Assembly: GCF_000718775.1 (NCBI RefSeq)
Contig: NZ_JOCB01000058.1
Location: 7,970-71,969 of the forward strand
DNA length: 64,000 nt
Source: Streptomyces sp. NRRL S-31
Lineage (GTDB): Bacteria; Actinomycetota; Actinomycetes; Streptomycetales; Streptomycetaceae
Reading direction: 5' to 3'
The position numbers were made by a program, and so were the translations under genes. Position 1 is the first letter of the stretch, and each line of letters begins with the position of its first letter. The notes under the pieces are model-generated. The model searched no databases. It saw nothing but the letters and a program-made list of their open reading frames with translations, and was not told the origin of the DNA. Of this stretch, positions 46,979 to 58,171 are shown piece after piece.

Positions 46979-47881
46979 ATGCGAGCAGTAGGACAAAATG
47001 ACAAAAGTCGGGCATGGGTCGCGAAGGCCGCCCTGGGCGCCACCGCCCTCGCCCTGGCCGCCGGCCTGCTGTCCGGCTGCGCCGGTGACACCCGGCCCGC
47101 CGCGGGGCAGGCCGGCCCCGCCCATCCCCGGGACCCGCGGGCCGGCCAGGCCGCCGAACGCGCCCGGCTGGCCGCCGCCGCCCGCCGCTGGAACCTCGAC
47201 CGGGTCCCGCTCACGCCCCCGGCACCGCCCGCCAGGAAGCCCGTGATCACCCCGCGCGACGGCTTCGAGGTGGACGGCCAGGAGGAGGAGGGCCTCCCGC
47301 CGGTCTTCACCACCGTCCCCACCCGGGACAAGGTCGTCTTCCTCACCATCGACGACGGCGCCGAGAAGGACCCGGCGTTCCTGCGCATGATGAGCGAGCT
47401 GAAGATCCCGTACACCGCCTTCCTCAGCGACTACCTGGTCAAGGAGGACTACGGCTACTTCCGCCGGATGCAGGCCCAGGGCGTGACCCTGAACAACCAC
47501 ACCCTCACCCACCCCTACCTGCCCGGACTCTCCTACGAGGAGCAGAAGGACGAGATCTGCGGCATGCAGACCGTCATGCGGAAGCAGTTCGGCAAGGCGC
47601 CCACCGTGTTCCGGCCGCCGTACGGCAACTACAACGGCGACACCCTGCGCGCCGCCAAGTCCTGCGGGATCAAGTACGCGCCGATCTGGGACGAGGAGGT
47701 CTTCGTCGACCACTGGGAGTACCGCGACTGGGACGGCAGTCTGCACCCCGGCGACATCGTCCTCACCCACTTCCGCGGCCGGGACGACTGGAACGGCACC
47801 ATGGTGGACGACATGCGCCGCTTCCTGAACAAGGTCACGCGCGAGGGCTACGCCGTGGCCCGCCTGGAGGACTACCTGTGA
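46979..47881 (+). CDS. polysaccharide deacetylase lipoprotein
   Basis: 300 residues with GGGAGGA upstream. Lipobox LLSGCAG near residue 34, a disordered Ala/Pro stretch, then a NodB domain with all motifs: TIDDG (Asp125, Asp126), NHTLTH (His174, His178), RPPYGNY and IVLTH (His264). Acts on an N-acetylated or O-acetylated glycan outside the membrane. It overlaps the second deacetylase by four bases. Confidence 0.92.
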   Translation: MRAVGQNDKSRAWVAKAALGATALALAAGLLSGCAGDTRPAAGQAGPAHPRDPRAGQAAERARLAAAARRWNLDRVPLTPPAPPARKPVITPRDGFEVDGQEEEGLPPVFTTVPTRDKVVFLTIDDGAEKDPAFLRMMSELKIPYTAFLSDYLVKEDYGYFRRMQAQGVTLNNHTLTHPYLPGLSYEEQKDEICGMQTVMRKQFGKAPTVFRPPYGNYNGDTLRAAKSCGIKYAPIWDEEVFVDHWEYRDWDGSLHPGDIVLTHFRGRDDWNGTMVDDMRRFLNKVTREGYAVARLEDYL

Positions 47882-48690
47882 AGCGGCTGCGGGGCCCGGC
47901 CGCGCTCCTCGCCGCGGCCCTGCTCCTGACGGGCTGCGCCCAGTCCGTCGACCCCATCGAACGCCTCGGCAAGAAGGCCGCCGAAGGGGTGCGCCCGCAC
48001 CGCCCCGCCGCCGACCGCGCCTACCGGCGGTGGGGCCTGGTCCGGCCGCTCGCGCGTTCCCCGCTGCACCCGGCACGCCCGCTCGCCGGCCGCCGCGGGG
48101 CGCGCGCCCTGCCCCCGGTGGTCGACCACGTCCCCACCCGGGACCCGGTCGTCTTCCTCACCTACGACGACGGCGCCGAACGGGACCCCCGCTTCGTCGA
48201 CATGGTCCGCGAACTCCGCCTCCCGGTCGCCCTCTTCCTCACCGACAGCGTCGCCGCCCCCGGGTACGGCCACTTCGCCCGGCTGCGCGCGCTCGGCGCC
48301 GGCATCGAGAACCACACCGTCGACCACCGGGCCCTGGCCGGACTGCCGTACACCGGCCAGCGCGCCGAGATCTGCGGCCAGCAGGACCGCCTCCGCACCC
48401 GCCTCGGCGCCCGCCCCCGCCTCTTCCGCCCGCCCTACGGCTCCTACGACCCCGTCACCCTGCGCGCCGCAGCCGGCTGCGGCATCTCCGCGCTCGTCCT
48501 GTGGCGCGCCGCCCTCACCCCGGCCGGTCTCGCCTGCCCGCACGGCCCCCGCCGGCTCCGCCCCGGCGACATCGTCCTGGTGGGCCCCGACGAGTCCGCG
48601 GAACTCCCGCTGCGGGAACGCACCGCACGGGTGCTGCGCGAGGCCCAGGAACAGGGGCTGACCGTCGGGCGACTCGAGGACTACCTCTAG
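47878..48690 (+). CDS. second polysaccharide deacetylase-like lipoprotein, motif 5 His lost
   Basis: 270 residues from GTG overlapping the first copy's stop. Lipobox LLTGCAQ near residue 20. TYDDG (Asp97, Asp98), NHTVDH (His146, His150) and RPPYGSY are kept, but the motif-5 IVLTH reads IVLVG, with Gly236 in place of the catalytic-site His. A tandem paralogue that may be weak, altered or non-catalytic. Confidence 0.88.
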   Translation: MKRLRGPAALLAAALLLTGCAQSVDPIERLGKKAAEGVRPHRPAADRAYRRWGLVRPLARSPLHPARPLAGRRGARALPPVVDHVPTRDPVVFLTYDDGAERDPRFVDMVRELRLPVALFLTDSVAAPGYGHFARLRALGAGIENHTVDHRALAGLPYTGQRAEICGQQDRLRTRLGARPRLFRPPYGSYDPVTLRAAAGCGISALVLWRAALTPAGLACPHGPRRLRPGDIVLVGPDESAELPLRERTARVLREAQEQGLTVGRLEDYL

Positions 48691-48740
48691 TCGAACCGGC
48701 CCGTCCGACGCGGCCCGCGGGCCGACGCGACGCACGGCAA

Positions 48741-48767
48741 TTGGCACTCCGCTTGACCGAGTGCTAA
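48741..48767 (+). promoter_or_regulatory. CIRCE operator 1 (HrcA site)
   Basis: TTGGCACTC-N9-GAGTGCTAA, one base from the consensus TTAGCACTC-N9-GAGTGCTAA. The spacer contains the -35 TTGACC of the groES promoter, so HrcA bound here would block polymerase. Confidence 0.9.
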
Positions 48768-48780
48768 TCGCGGTCATAGT
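48753..48780 (+). promoter_or_regulatory. groES-groEL1 promoter
   Basis: -35 TTGACC (48753-48758) lies inside CIRCE 1. The -10 is CATAGT (48775-48780), 16 bp downstream. Transcription would start near 48787, at the edge of CIRCE 2. Confidence 0.65.
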
Positions 48781-48787
48781 CTCGGCT

Positions 48788-48814
48788 CTGGCACTCAGCA
48801 GGTGAGAGTGCCAA
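48788..48814 (+). promoter_or_regulatory. CIRCE operator 2 (HrcA site)
   Basis: CTGGCACTC-N9-GAGTGCCAA, a second inverted repeat 20 nt after the first, at the predicted transcription start. Its arms are perfectly complementary over eight pairs though they depart from the CIRCE consensus at the ends. Confidence 0.8.
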
Positions 48815-48914
48815 CAAACGCGACGGGCAGGTCCGGCACCCGCGACGACGGATCGACCTGGTCGCCACCTCAGACAGTTAACCCCGTGAGATCTCCGAAG
48901 GGGGAGGTCGGATC

Positions 48915-49223
48915 GTGACGACCGCCAGCTCCAAGGTTGCCATCAAGCCGCTCGAGGACCGCATCGTGGTCCAGCCGCTGGACGCCGAGCAGACCACGGC
49001 CTCTGGCCTGGTCATTCCGGACACCGCGAAGGAGAAGCCCCAGGAGGGCGCCGTCCTCGCCGTGGGCCCGGGCCGGTTCGAGAACGGCGAGCGCCTTCCG
49101 CTCGACGTCAAGGTCGGCGACGTCGTCCTGTACAGCAAGTACGGCGGCACCGAGGTGAAGTACAACGGCGACGAGTACCTCGTCCTCTCGGCTCGCGACG
49201 TCCTCGCGATCATCGAGAAGTAA
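48915..49223 (+). CDS. groES: co-chaperonin GroES
   Basis: 102 residues from GTG with GGGGGAGG upstream. [21 protein letters not shown] (mobile loop) and [22 protein letters not shown] are typical. It forms the lid on the chaperonin. Heat-inducible through HrcA/CIRCE. Confidence 0.98.
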   Translation: MTTASSKVAIKPLEDRIVVQPLDAEQTTASGLVIPDTAKEKPQEGAVLAVGPGRFENGERLPLDVKVGDVVLYSKYGGTEVKYNGDEYLVLSARDVLAIIEK

Positions 49224-50966
<1,743 letters not shown>

Positions 50967-50969
<3 letters not shown>

Positions 50970-51002
50970 GGCGACCGCCCGCGCGTGAGGCGACCGCCCG
51001 CG
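50967..51002. repeat. 17-bp direct repeat at the groEL1 stop
   Basis: TGAGGCGACCGCCCGCG occurs at 50967-50983 (including the groEL1 stop codon) and 50986-51002. Perfect copies with 19-bp period suggest a small recent duplication. Confidence 0.75.
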
Positions 51003-51005
51003 AGT

Positions 51006-51042
51006 GAAGGCCCGGCACCCCGTCGAGGGGGGCCGGGCCTTC
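51006..51042. terminator. terminator after groEL1
   Basis: Eleven-bp perfect stem GAAGGCCCGGC/GCCGGGCCTTC plus inner CCC/GGG, 37 nt after the groEL1 stop, followed by GCCCTGTC. The remaining bases to 51170 hold nothing clear. Confidence 0.8.
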
Positions 51043-51170
51043 GCCCTGTCCGGGCTCCCGGGCGCCGCACCGGCGGCGCGGACGGTCCGTGGGGCGCCGC
51101 CCCGGGCACCCCGGCCCGGTGAACGCCCCGCCCGTTCCCTCTCTCCCGGGACGGCTGCGGCACACGTCCG

Positions 51171-51944
51171 CTACTGCGGCCCGTACTTGCGCCCCGTACG
51201 GGAGCTGACACCGCCCAGCAGCCCGCGCGGCGCCAGCTTCACCAGCCCCATCAGTGCCTTGTACCGGGGGTCGGGGATGGACACCGACCTGCCGCGCGCC
51301 AGGTCGGTCAGGGCCGCCGCGACCAGCTTGTCCGCGTCCAGCCACATCCAGTCGGGGATGTTGTCCGTGCCCATCCCCGCGCGCTGGTGGAACTCGGTGC
51401 GCACGAACCCCGGGCACAGCGCCATCAGCCGGACCCCGCTGCCCGCCAGGTCCTTCGCCGCGCCCTGGGTGAACTGCACGACCCACGCCTTGGACGCGCC
51501 GTAGGTGCCGCGCGGGAGGAAGGCGGCCACCGAGGCCACGTTCACCACGCCGCCCCGGCCGCGCTCGCGCATCGCCTCGGCGGCCGCCGACGTCAGCCGG
51601 AGCACCGCCTCGCAGTGCACCTTGAGCATCCGCAGCTCGTCCGCCATCGGGACGTCCAGATAGCGGCCCTTGTTGCCGAAGCCGGCGTTGTTGACCAGCA
51701 GGTCGACCGGGTTCTTGCGGTCGCCGAGCCGGTCGGCCACCGACTCGATGCCCTTGTCCTGCGCGAGGTCGGCGGTCAGCACCTCCACTTCGATGCCGTG
51801 CCGGTCGTGCAGTTCCGTCGCCTGGTCCCGCAGCCGCTTGGTGTCCCGGGCCACCAGCACCAGGTCATGCCCGTCCGCCGCGAGCCGCCGCGCGAACGCG
51901 GCACCGATCCCCGCGGTCGATCCCGTAATCAGAGCCGTTGTCAT
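51171..51944 (-). CDS. SDR family oxidoreductase
   Basis: 257 residues. TGSTAGIGAAFARRLA at the N terminus, NNAGFG, and catalytic YGASKAWVV. Resembles the DltE-like reductases of unknown substrate. TACCCT (51951-51956) lies 6 nt before the ATG with no ribosome binding site, so it is probably leaderless. Convergent to groEL1. Confidence 0.9.
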   Translation of the reverse strand: MTTALITGSTAGIGAAFARRLAADGHDLVLVARDTKRLRDQATELHDRHGIEVEVLTADLAQDKGIESVADRLGDRKNPVDLLVNNAGFGNKGRYLDVPMADELRMLKVHCEAVLRLTSAAAEAMRERGRGGVVNVASVAAFLPRGTYGASKAWVVQFTQGAAKDLAGSGVRLMALCPGFVRTEFHQRAGMGTDNIPDWMWLDADKLVAAALTDLARGRSVSIPDPRYKALMGLVKLAPRGLLGGVSSRTGRKYGPQ

Positions 51945-52020
51945 GGCCCAAGGGTAGTGACCCGGACCGACAGCCTCCGCCGGCCGCGCGCACCCCGCAC
52001 CGCGCGTCGCCGACGGCCGC

Positions 52021-52689
52021 TCAGCCGCCGTGCTCCGCCACGTACTCCCGGGCCTTGGCCAGTGCCTCCGGGTGCAGCGCCGCGCCCGCCGCGAGCAGCC
52101 GGGGCAGCAGCTCCCGCTCGGTGGTGACGGCGCGGAACTCCATCGCCGCCGTCACCCCGTGGTCCGGCCGGTGCACGATCTCGACCGGGTCGCCCGCCCG
52201 TATCTCACCCGGTTCGATCACCCGGAGGTAGGCGCCCGTCGCGCCCTTCCGGGTGAACCTGCGGACCCATCCGCGTTCGCCCAGATGGCCCTGGAACGTG
52301 TTGCAGGGAATGCGCCCGGAGGTCACCTCCAGCACCACCGTGGGACCGATCCGCCAGCGCTCGCCGATCAGCGCCCCGGAGACGTCGAGGCCGTCCGTCG
52401 TCAGGTTCTCGCCGAAGCAACCGTTGGCCAGCGATCGGCCCAGTTCGCGCTCCCACGCGTCCAGGTCCTCCCGGGCGAACGCGTACACCGCCTGGTCGTC
52501 CCCGCCGTGATGCCGGGTGTCGCAGACGGTGTCCCCGGCCAGCCCGCTCCCGCCGACCCCCTTGGGTCCCGGTGCCGCCACCCGCACCGGCCCTGCGGCC
52601 GGCTGCTTGTCGATGGCGGTCACACCGTCGGGCTGGTTCGTGTAGGGCACGGGACGGGGGCGGCCCAGGTTCACGGAGAGAAGCTTCAT
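52021..52689 (-). CDS. MOSC domain protein (YiiM-like)
   Basis: 222 residues, MKLLSVNLGRPRPVPYTNQP onward. HHGGDDQAVYAFAREDLDAW, FGENLTTDG and the conserved Cys in SGRIPCNTFQGHL are MOSC features. These proteins bind molybdenum cofactor and often reduce N-hydroxylated compounds. TAGCGT (52696-52701) is 6 nt before the ATG; no ribosome binding site is seen. Divergent from the LysR gene. Confidence 0.9.
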   Translation of the reverse strand: MKLLSVNLGRPRPVPYTNQPDGVTAIDKQPAAGPVRVAAPGPKGVGGSGLAGDTVCDTRHHGGDDQAVYAFAREDLDAWERELGRSLANGCFGENLTTDGLDVSGALIGERWRIGPTVVLEVTSGRIPCNTFQGHLGERGWVRRFTRKGATGAYLRVIEPGEIRAGDPVEIVHRPDHGVTAAMEFRAVTTERELLPRLLAAGAALHPEALAKAREYVAEHGG

Positions 52690-52769
52690 CCCCGCACGCT
52701 ATGCGATCGCCACCCAAAGAAGCGACGCATTATCGGATGCTCCACCCAAGGCTGACTTATGCTCGACGG

Positions 52770-53669
52770 GTGATCGAGGCCCGTCATCTCCGCGTCCTGC
52801 GCGCCGTCGCCACCACCGGCTCCTTCTCGGCGGCGGGGCGTGAACTGGGCTGCACCCAGCCCGCCGTCAGCCAGCAGATGAAGGCCCTCGAAGCCTCGGT
52901 CGGCACCCCGCTGCTGATCCGCAACGGGCGCGAGATGCGCCTCACCCAGGCCGGCGAGGCCCTCGTCCGGCACGCCTCCGGCATCCTCGCCGGGCTCACC
53001 GCGGCCGAGGAGGAGGTCGCCGCCATCGCCGGCCTGCGCGCGGGCCGGGTCCGGCTGGTCTCCTTCCCCAGCGGCAGCTCCACGCTGGTCCCGACGGCCC
53101 TGGCGGCCCTGCGCGCCGCCCATCCCGGCACCCGCGTCTCCCTGGAGGAGGCCGAGCCCCCGAGGTCCGTGGAGCTGCTGCGCGAGGGTGACTGCGACGT
53201 GGCCCTGGCCTTCCGCTACGAGGGGGCCGCGGTCGCCGAGGAGTGGGACGACCTCGTCGTCCGCCCGCTGCTGACGGACCGTCTGGTCGCCCTGGTGCCC
53301 GAACGCCACCGCCTCGCGCGCGCGGAACACGTCGCCATCGGGGAGCTGGCCCGCGAGCCCTGGATCGCGGGCTGCCCGCGCTGCCGTGGCCAGCTGGTCG
53401 AGGTGTGCGAGGGCGCCGGGTTCACCCCGCGCATCGACTTCGCCACGGACGACTACCCGGCCGTGGTCGGCCTGGTCGGCGCGGGCCTCGGCGTCGCCGT
53501 ACTGCCCCAGCTGGCCGTGGAGTCGGTACGGCCGCGGGGCGCGCGCACGGTACGGCTGGAACCGGCGGTCCGGCGGGAGATCGTCGCCCTCACCCTGCCC
53601 GACCTGGCCCAGGTGCCGGCCGTCTCGGCGACGCTGGAGCAGCTGGCACGGGCGGCCGGGCGCGGGTAG
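52770..53669 (+). CDS. LysR family transcriptional regulator
   Basis: 299 residues from GTG 52770 (MIEARHLRVLRAVATTGSFS). N-terminal winged helix with CTQPAVSQQMKALEA, then a periplasmic-binding-like effector domain. TATGCT (52758-52763) ends 6 nt before the GTG, so it too looks leaderless. It shares an 80-nt promoter region with the MOSC gene, which is its likely target. Confidence 0.92.
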   Translation: MIEARHLRVLRAVATTGSFSAAGRELGCTQPAVSQQMKALEASVGTPLLIRNGREMRLTQAGEALVRHASGILAGLTAAEEEVAAIAGLRAGRVRLVSFPSGSSTLVPTALAALRAAHPGTRVSLEEAEPPRSVELLREGDCDVALAFRYEGAAVAEEWDDLVVRPLLTDRLVALVPERHRLARAEHVAIGELAREPWIAGCPRCRGQLVEVCEGAGFTPRIDFATDDYPAVVGLVGAGLGVAVLPQLAVESVRPRGARTVRLEPAVRREIVALTLPDLAQVPAVSATLEQLARAAGRG

Positions 53670-53942
53670 CGGCGGCCGGGTACCCAAGGGGCAGGTCCGG
53701 GGGCGGGGCGTACAGGTCGGGGTCGCGGGGCGCCCAGGGGCGGGGCGGCGGGACGTACGGCGACGGGGCGCGTTCAGGGTCACGGCGGCGGGTCACGGCG
53801 GGGTGTCGCAGGGCTACGGCGGGGGATCGCCGCGGGGTCACGGCGCGGCGGGCCTCGGGGGCAGAGTCATGGGCACGCGTGGGGCGTGCCCAAGTTGGAT
53901 GTGCGGACGCACCCGGTGGGCTGTGGGTGCTGAAACGTTCCT
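53670..53942. other. 273-nt gap between the LysR gene and whiD
   Basis: G-rich on the + strand, with repeated GGTCACGGCG-like words near 53785-53850. A Pro-rich minus-strand ORF (83 codons) spans part of it but overlaps the LysR gene and has no supporting signal. A hairpin GGGCACGC/GCGTGCCC at 53871-53891 could terminate the two converging genes. Confidence 0.5.
53871..53891. terminator. hairpin downstream of whiD and the LysR gene
   Basis: Eight-bp stem GGGCACGC/GCGTGCCC with a 5-nt loop, 52 nt beyond the whiD stop. No T-run on either side. Confidence 0.45.
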
Positions 53943-54272
53943 TCAGTGCTGCGGAGCGGTGTTGCCGCTGGTGGTCGAGGCCGCCACCAGGCGGTTGCGT
54001 GCCCGCCCCATCAACTCCTCACGCTCGTCCTCGGTCAGGCCGCCCCAGACGCCGTACGGCTCGCGCACCGCCAACGCGTGCGCCGCGCACTCCGCACGGA
54101 CCGGGCACCTCATGCAGACCTCCTTGGCCGAGTTCTCGCGAGCGCTCCGAGCCGCCCCGCGCTCGCCCTCCGGGTGGAAGAAGAGCGAGCTGTCCACGCC
54201 GCGGCAGGCAGCCAGCAGCTGCCAGTCCCACAGGTCCGCGTTCGGTCCGGGAAGGCGGGAGAAATCTGCCAT
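53943..54272 (-). CDS. whiD: WhiB-family iron-sulfur regulator WhiD
   Basis: 109 residues from ATG 54272 (MADFSRLPGPNADLWDWQLL), with AAGGGG upstream. The four cluster ligands Cys23, Cys53, Cys56 and Cys62 match those of WhiD. GVWGG at residues 74-78 and the basic C-terminal end complete the Wbl fold. WhiD is needed for late sporulation in S. coelicolor and its [4Fe-4S] cluster reacts with NO. It lies next to bldM as in other Streptomyces. Confidence 0.96.
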   Translation of the reverse strand: MADFSRLPGPNADLWDWQLLAACRGVDSSLFFHPEGERGAARSARENSAKEVCMRCPVRAECAAHALAVREPYGVWGGLTEDEREELMGRARNRLVAASTTSGNTAPQH

Positions 54273-54653
54273 TACGTGACCCCTTGTCGCCGTTCTGGGC
54301 GGATACGGTGCCAACGACCGTACATCTCCGGTCTAAGGAGATGAAAATATGACTCATTGCGAATCTAGCCCCGGACACTACGAAACGGGAAGAAAAGGGG
54401 CCGAATGGGGCATAGGTTGTGATGAAAAGTTGAGGGTCCGTTGGGCATGTCTGCACCGTGTCGATGCCCTCACATAGAGTGCCGAAGACGGCACGCGGGC
54501 CCGTAACTCTTTCGAGTGACCGTCGTTGAGAGTGCGGAGGCGGTTGAAAACACAAGCGCTCGGGCAGGCGTCCGAGACGGTCGACCGCACAGGTGACGAT
54601 TCCGTACCAGCCTGGAGGCTCAAGGTGACGCGCATCAGCTGCGGAGGGCGGTC
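54273..54653. promoter_or_regulatory. whiD-bldM divergent intergenic region
   Basis: 381 nt, notably AT-richer than the window average (54310-54440). It must contain promoters of both developmental genes. The clearest is the sigma-BldN-type site described separately. A TAGAGT (-10-like) at 54475-54480 could be a second bldM promoter. Confidence 0.6.
54502..54529 (+). promoter_or_regulatory. sigma-BldN-type promoter of bldM
   Basis: -35 CGTAAC (54502-54507) and -10 CGTTGA (54524-54529) with 16 bp between. This is the pattern reported for BldN-dependent promoters, and bldM is an established BldN target. The transcript would carry a leader of about 115 nt. Confidence 0.7.
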
Positions 54654-55265
54654 ATGACATCCGTCCTCGTCTGCGACGACTCCCCGCTTGCCCGAGAAGC
54701 GCTCCGCCGCGCGGTGGCGACCGTGCCCGGCGTCGAGCGTGTGACGACGGCGGCCAACGGCGAGGAAGTCCTCCGCCGCTGGGGCGCCGACCGCTCCGAC
54801 CTCATTCTGATGGACGTGCGCATGCCCGGTCTGGGCGGCGTCGAGACAGTGCGCCGGCTGCTGTCCGCCGACCCGGGCGCACGCATCATCATGCTCACCG
54901 TCGCCGAGGACCTGGACGGGGTGGCCCTCGCGGTCGCCGCAGGCGCCCGCGGCTACCTGCACAAGGACGCCTCGCGCGCGGAACTGCGCGCCACGGTGAC
55001 GCAGGCGCTCGCCGACCCGACCTGGCGGCTCGCCCCGCGCCGGCTGCGCTCGGCGGAGATGGGCGCGGCGCCCACGCTCACCGCGCGGGAGATCCAGGTC
55101 CTGGAGGGCATGAGCCACGGGCGCTCGAACGCCGAGATCGGCCGCGAGCTGTTCCTCTCCGAGGACACCGTCAAGACGCACGCCCGCCGCCTGTTCAAGA
55201 AACTCGGTGCCTCGGACCGGGCCCACGCGGTGGCCCTCGGCTTCCGCTGGGGACTGGTCCGGTAA
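54654..55265 (+). CDS. bldM: response regulator BldM
   Basis: 203 residues. N-terminal receiver domain with Asp8/Asp9 and Asp54 (LILMDVRMPG), Lys in GYLHKDAS, then a LuxR/FixJ helix-turn-helix (LTAREIQVLEGMSHGRSNAE). It is an orphan regulator, no kinase adjoins. In S. coelicolor and S. venezuelae BldM controls sporulation genes as a homodimer or with WhiI, without needing Asp54 phosphorylation. GGAGGG lies upstream of the ATG. Confidence 0.96.
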   Translation: MTSVLVCDDSPLAREALRRAVATVPGVERVTTAANGEEVLRRWGADRSDLILMDVRMPGLGGVETVRRLLSADPGARIIMLTVAEDLDGVALAVAAGARGYLHKDASRAELRATVTQALADPTWRLAPRRLRSAEMGAAPTLTAREIQVLEGMSHGRSNAEIGRELFLSEDTVKTHARRLFKKLGASDRAHAVALGFRWGLVR

Positions 55266-55685
55266 CGAGCGCCGTACCCCGCGCGCCGCCCGGCGCCGGG
55301 CACACCCGACCACGCTCCCTCCGCCGCCCCTGCGGTGGCTCCGGTCCGGTGGCTCCCGCCACGGACGACCGGCCGAGGTGACGACACCGGGTCTGCCCGG
55401 GGCCGCCCGGCGGTCGTCCGGTGCGGTCGGGTGCCGCGCGATCACGTATTTCGGTGCACAGGTGCCGGTACCGGGCGCGCGGTGCCGAACGGGTCGCGGG
55501 GGTGCGACGGCGCCCGGCGCGGCACGTCACCGCGTCGGCGCAGCACCCCGCTCGACCCGTGGAAGGGGCATCCGCAAGGCGGCCCGCCGGACGCGCGCTG
55601 CTCGTTTCGGCGCGGATGCCGCATCCTTGGAGTTGTGGAGTCTCTCGGGGACGAGTCGGTCGAGCGGAAGGGGAGGGCGCAGGGG
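55266..55685. promoter_or_regulatory. 420-nt gap upstream of the ShbA gene
   Basis: No gene supported. It holds a perfect 14-bp GCCCGGCGCCGGGC palindrome just after bldM (55288-55301) and a less GC-rich stretch near 55440-55460. The promoter of the sigma factor should lie here but no confident -35/-10 pair could be picked. Confidence 0.4.
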
Positions 55686-56363
55686 ATGAGTGCCGGCGCA
55701 CCTGCTCATAACGCTTCGGTGCACAACCACGAACACGATGCGACGGACCGGACGGCCGCAGGGCACCATGGACCGATGCGCGACGACGATGCGGGCACGG
55801 CCCACGGGGCGTTCGGCGGGCTCGTGCATCGCGCGGTCGACGGGGACGAGCAGGCCACGCACGATCTGCTCGCCCATGTCCACCCGCTGGCGCTGCGCTA
55901 CTGCCGGACCCGGCTGTCCCGGCTCCCCGGCGACGCGCGCCACTTCGTCGAGGACCTCGCCCAGGAGGTCTGTGTGGCGGTCCTGCTCGCGCTGCCCCGC
56001 TACCGCGACACCGGCCGCCCCTTCGAGGCGTTCGTCTTCGCCATCGCCTCGCACAAGGTCGCCGACCTCCAGCGCGCCGCGATGCGCCACCCGGGGTCGA
56101 CGGCGGTGCCCTCCGACGAGATGCCCGAGCGGCCGGACGACTCCCTCGGCCCGGAGGAGCGCGCCCTGCTCAGCAGCGACGCCGAGTGGGCCAAGAAACT
56201 GCTGGCCAACCTCCCGGAGAACCAGCGGGAACTGCTCCTGCTGCGCATCGCCGTGGGCTTGACCGCCGAGGAGACGGGGCAGATGTTGGGAATGTCACCC
56301 GGCGCCGTCCGCGTTGCCCAGCACCGGGCGCTGAGCCGCCTGAGAGCGCTCGCGGAGCAGTAA
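55686..56363 (+). CDS. shbA: ECF sigma factor ShbA (SigD-like)
   Basis: 225 residues from ATG 55686; an in-frame ATG at codon 31 ([14 protein letters not shown]) is a serious alternative because the first 30 residues are His/Ala-rich and look unconserved. Region 2 ([24 protein letters not shown], then [15 protein letters not shown]) and region 4 ([41 protein letters not shown]). In S. griseus ShbA drives transcription of the principal sigma gene hrdB. The position between bldM and guaB is conserved, as is sigD near guaB2 in Mycobacterium. Confidence 0.88.
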   Translation: MSAGAPAHNASVHNHEHDATDRTAAGHHGPMRDDDAGTAHGAFGGLVHRAVDGDEQATHDLLAHVHPLALRYCRTRLSRLPGDARHFVEDLAQEVCVAVLLALPRYRDTGRPFEAFVFAIASHKVADLQRAAMRHPGSTAVPSDEMPERPDDSLGPEERALLSSDAEWAKKLLANLPENQRELLLLRIAVGLTAEETGQMLGMSPGAVRVAQHRALSRLRALAEQ

Positions 56364-56484
56364 CCGCCCGGCGCGGAGCCCTCGTAGCCCCGCCGCCGCA
56401 CAGGATCACGGTGGTTCCCGTACGAACGTACGAAGCCTGAAGCGACCCCGTACCGTGGAATTTGCTGGCGACGCTTCCCGTTAG

Positions 56485-58035
<1,551 letters not shown>

Positions 58036-58082
58036 CCCGCGGGCGGCGCGCGGACACGTCCACGCGCGCGTGCGGTCGTATC

Positions 58083-58113
58083 AGGGCGGTCCCGGAGCAT
58101 CCGGGGCCGCCCT
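58083..58113 (+). terminator. terminator after guaB
   Basis: Thirteen pairs (one G-T) from AGGGCGGTCCCGG and CCGGGGCCGCCCT around loop AGCAT, ending in T before GCCG. 48 nt after the guaB stop. Confidence 0.75.
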
Positions 58114-58171
58114 TGCCGTGCCCGTCGGCGATACTGGAAGGCGCTGCAACGCATAGGGAAAGGCCACCAAC

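Noticed and set aside
53590..53841. Minus-strand Pro-rich 83-codon ORF between the LysR gene and whiD
   Set aside because: It overlaps the LysR 3' end, has no ribosome binding site or promoter-like box, and consists of GC-driven Pro/Arg/Ala codons.
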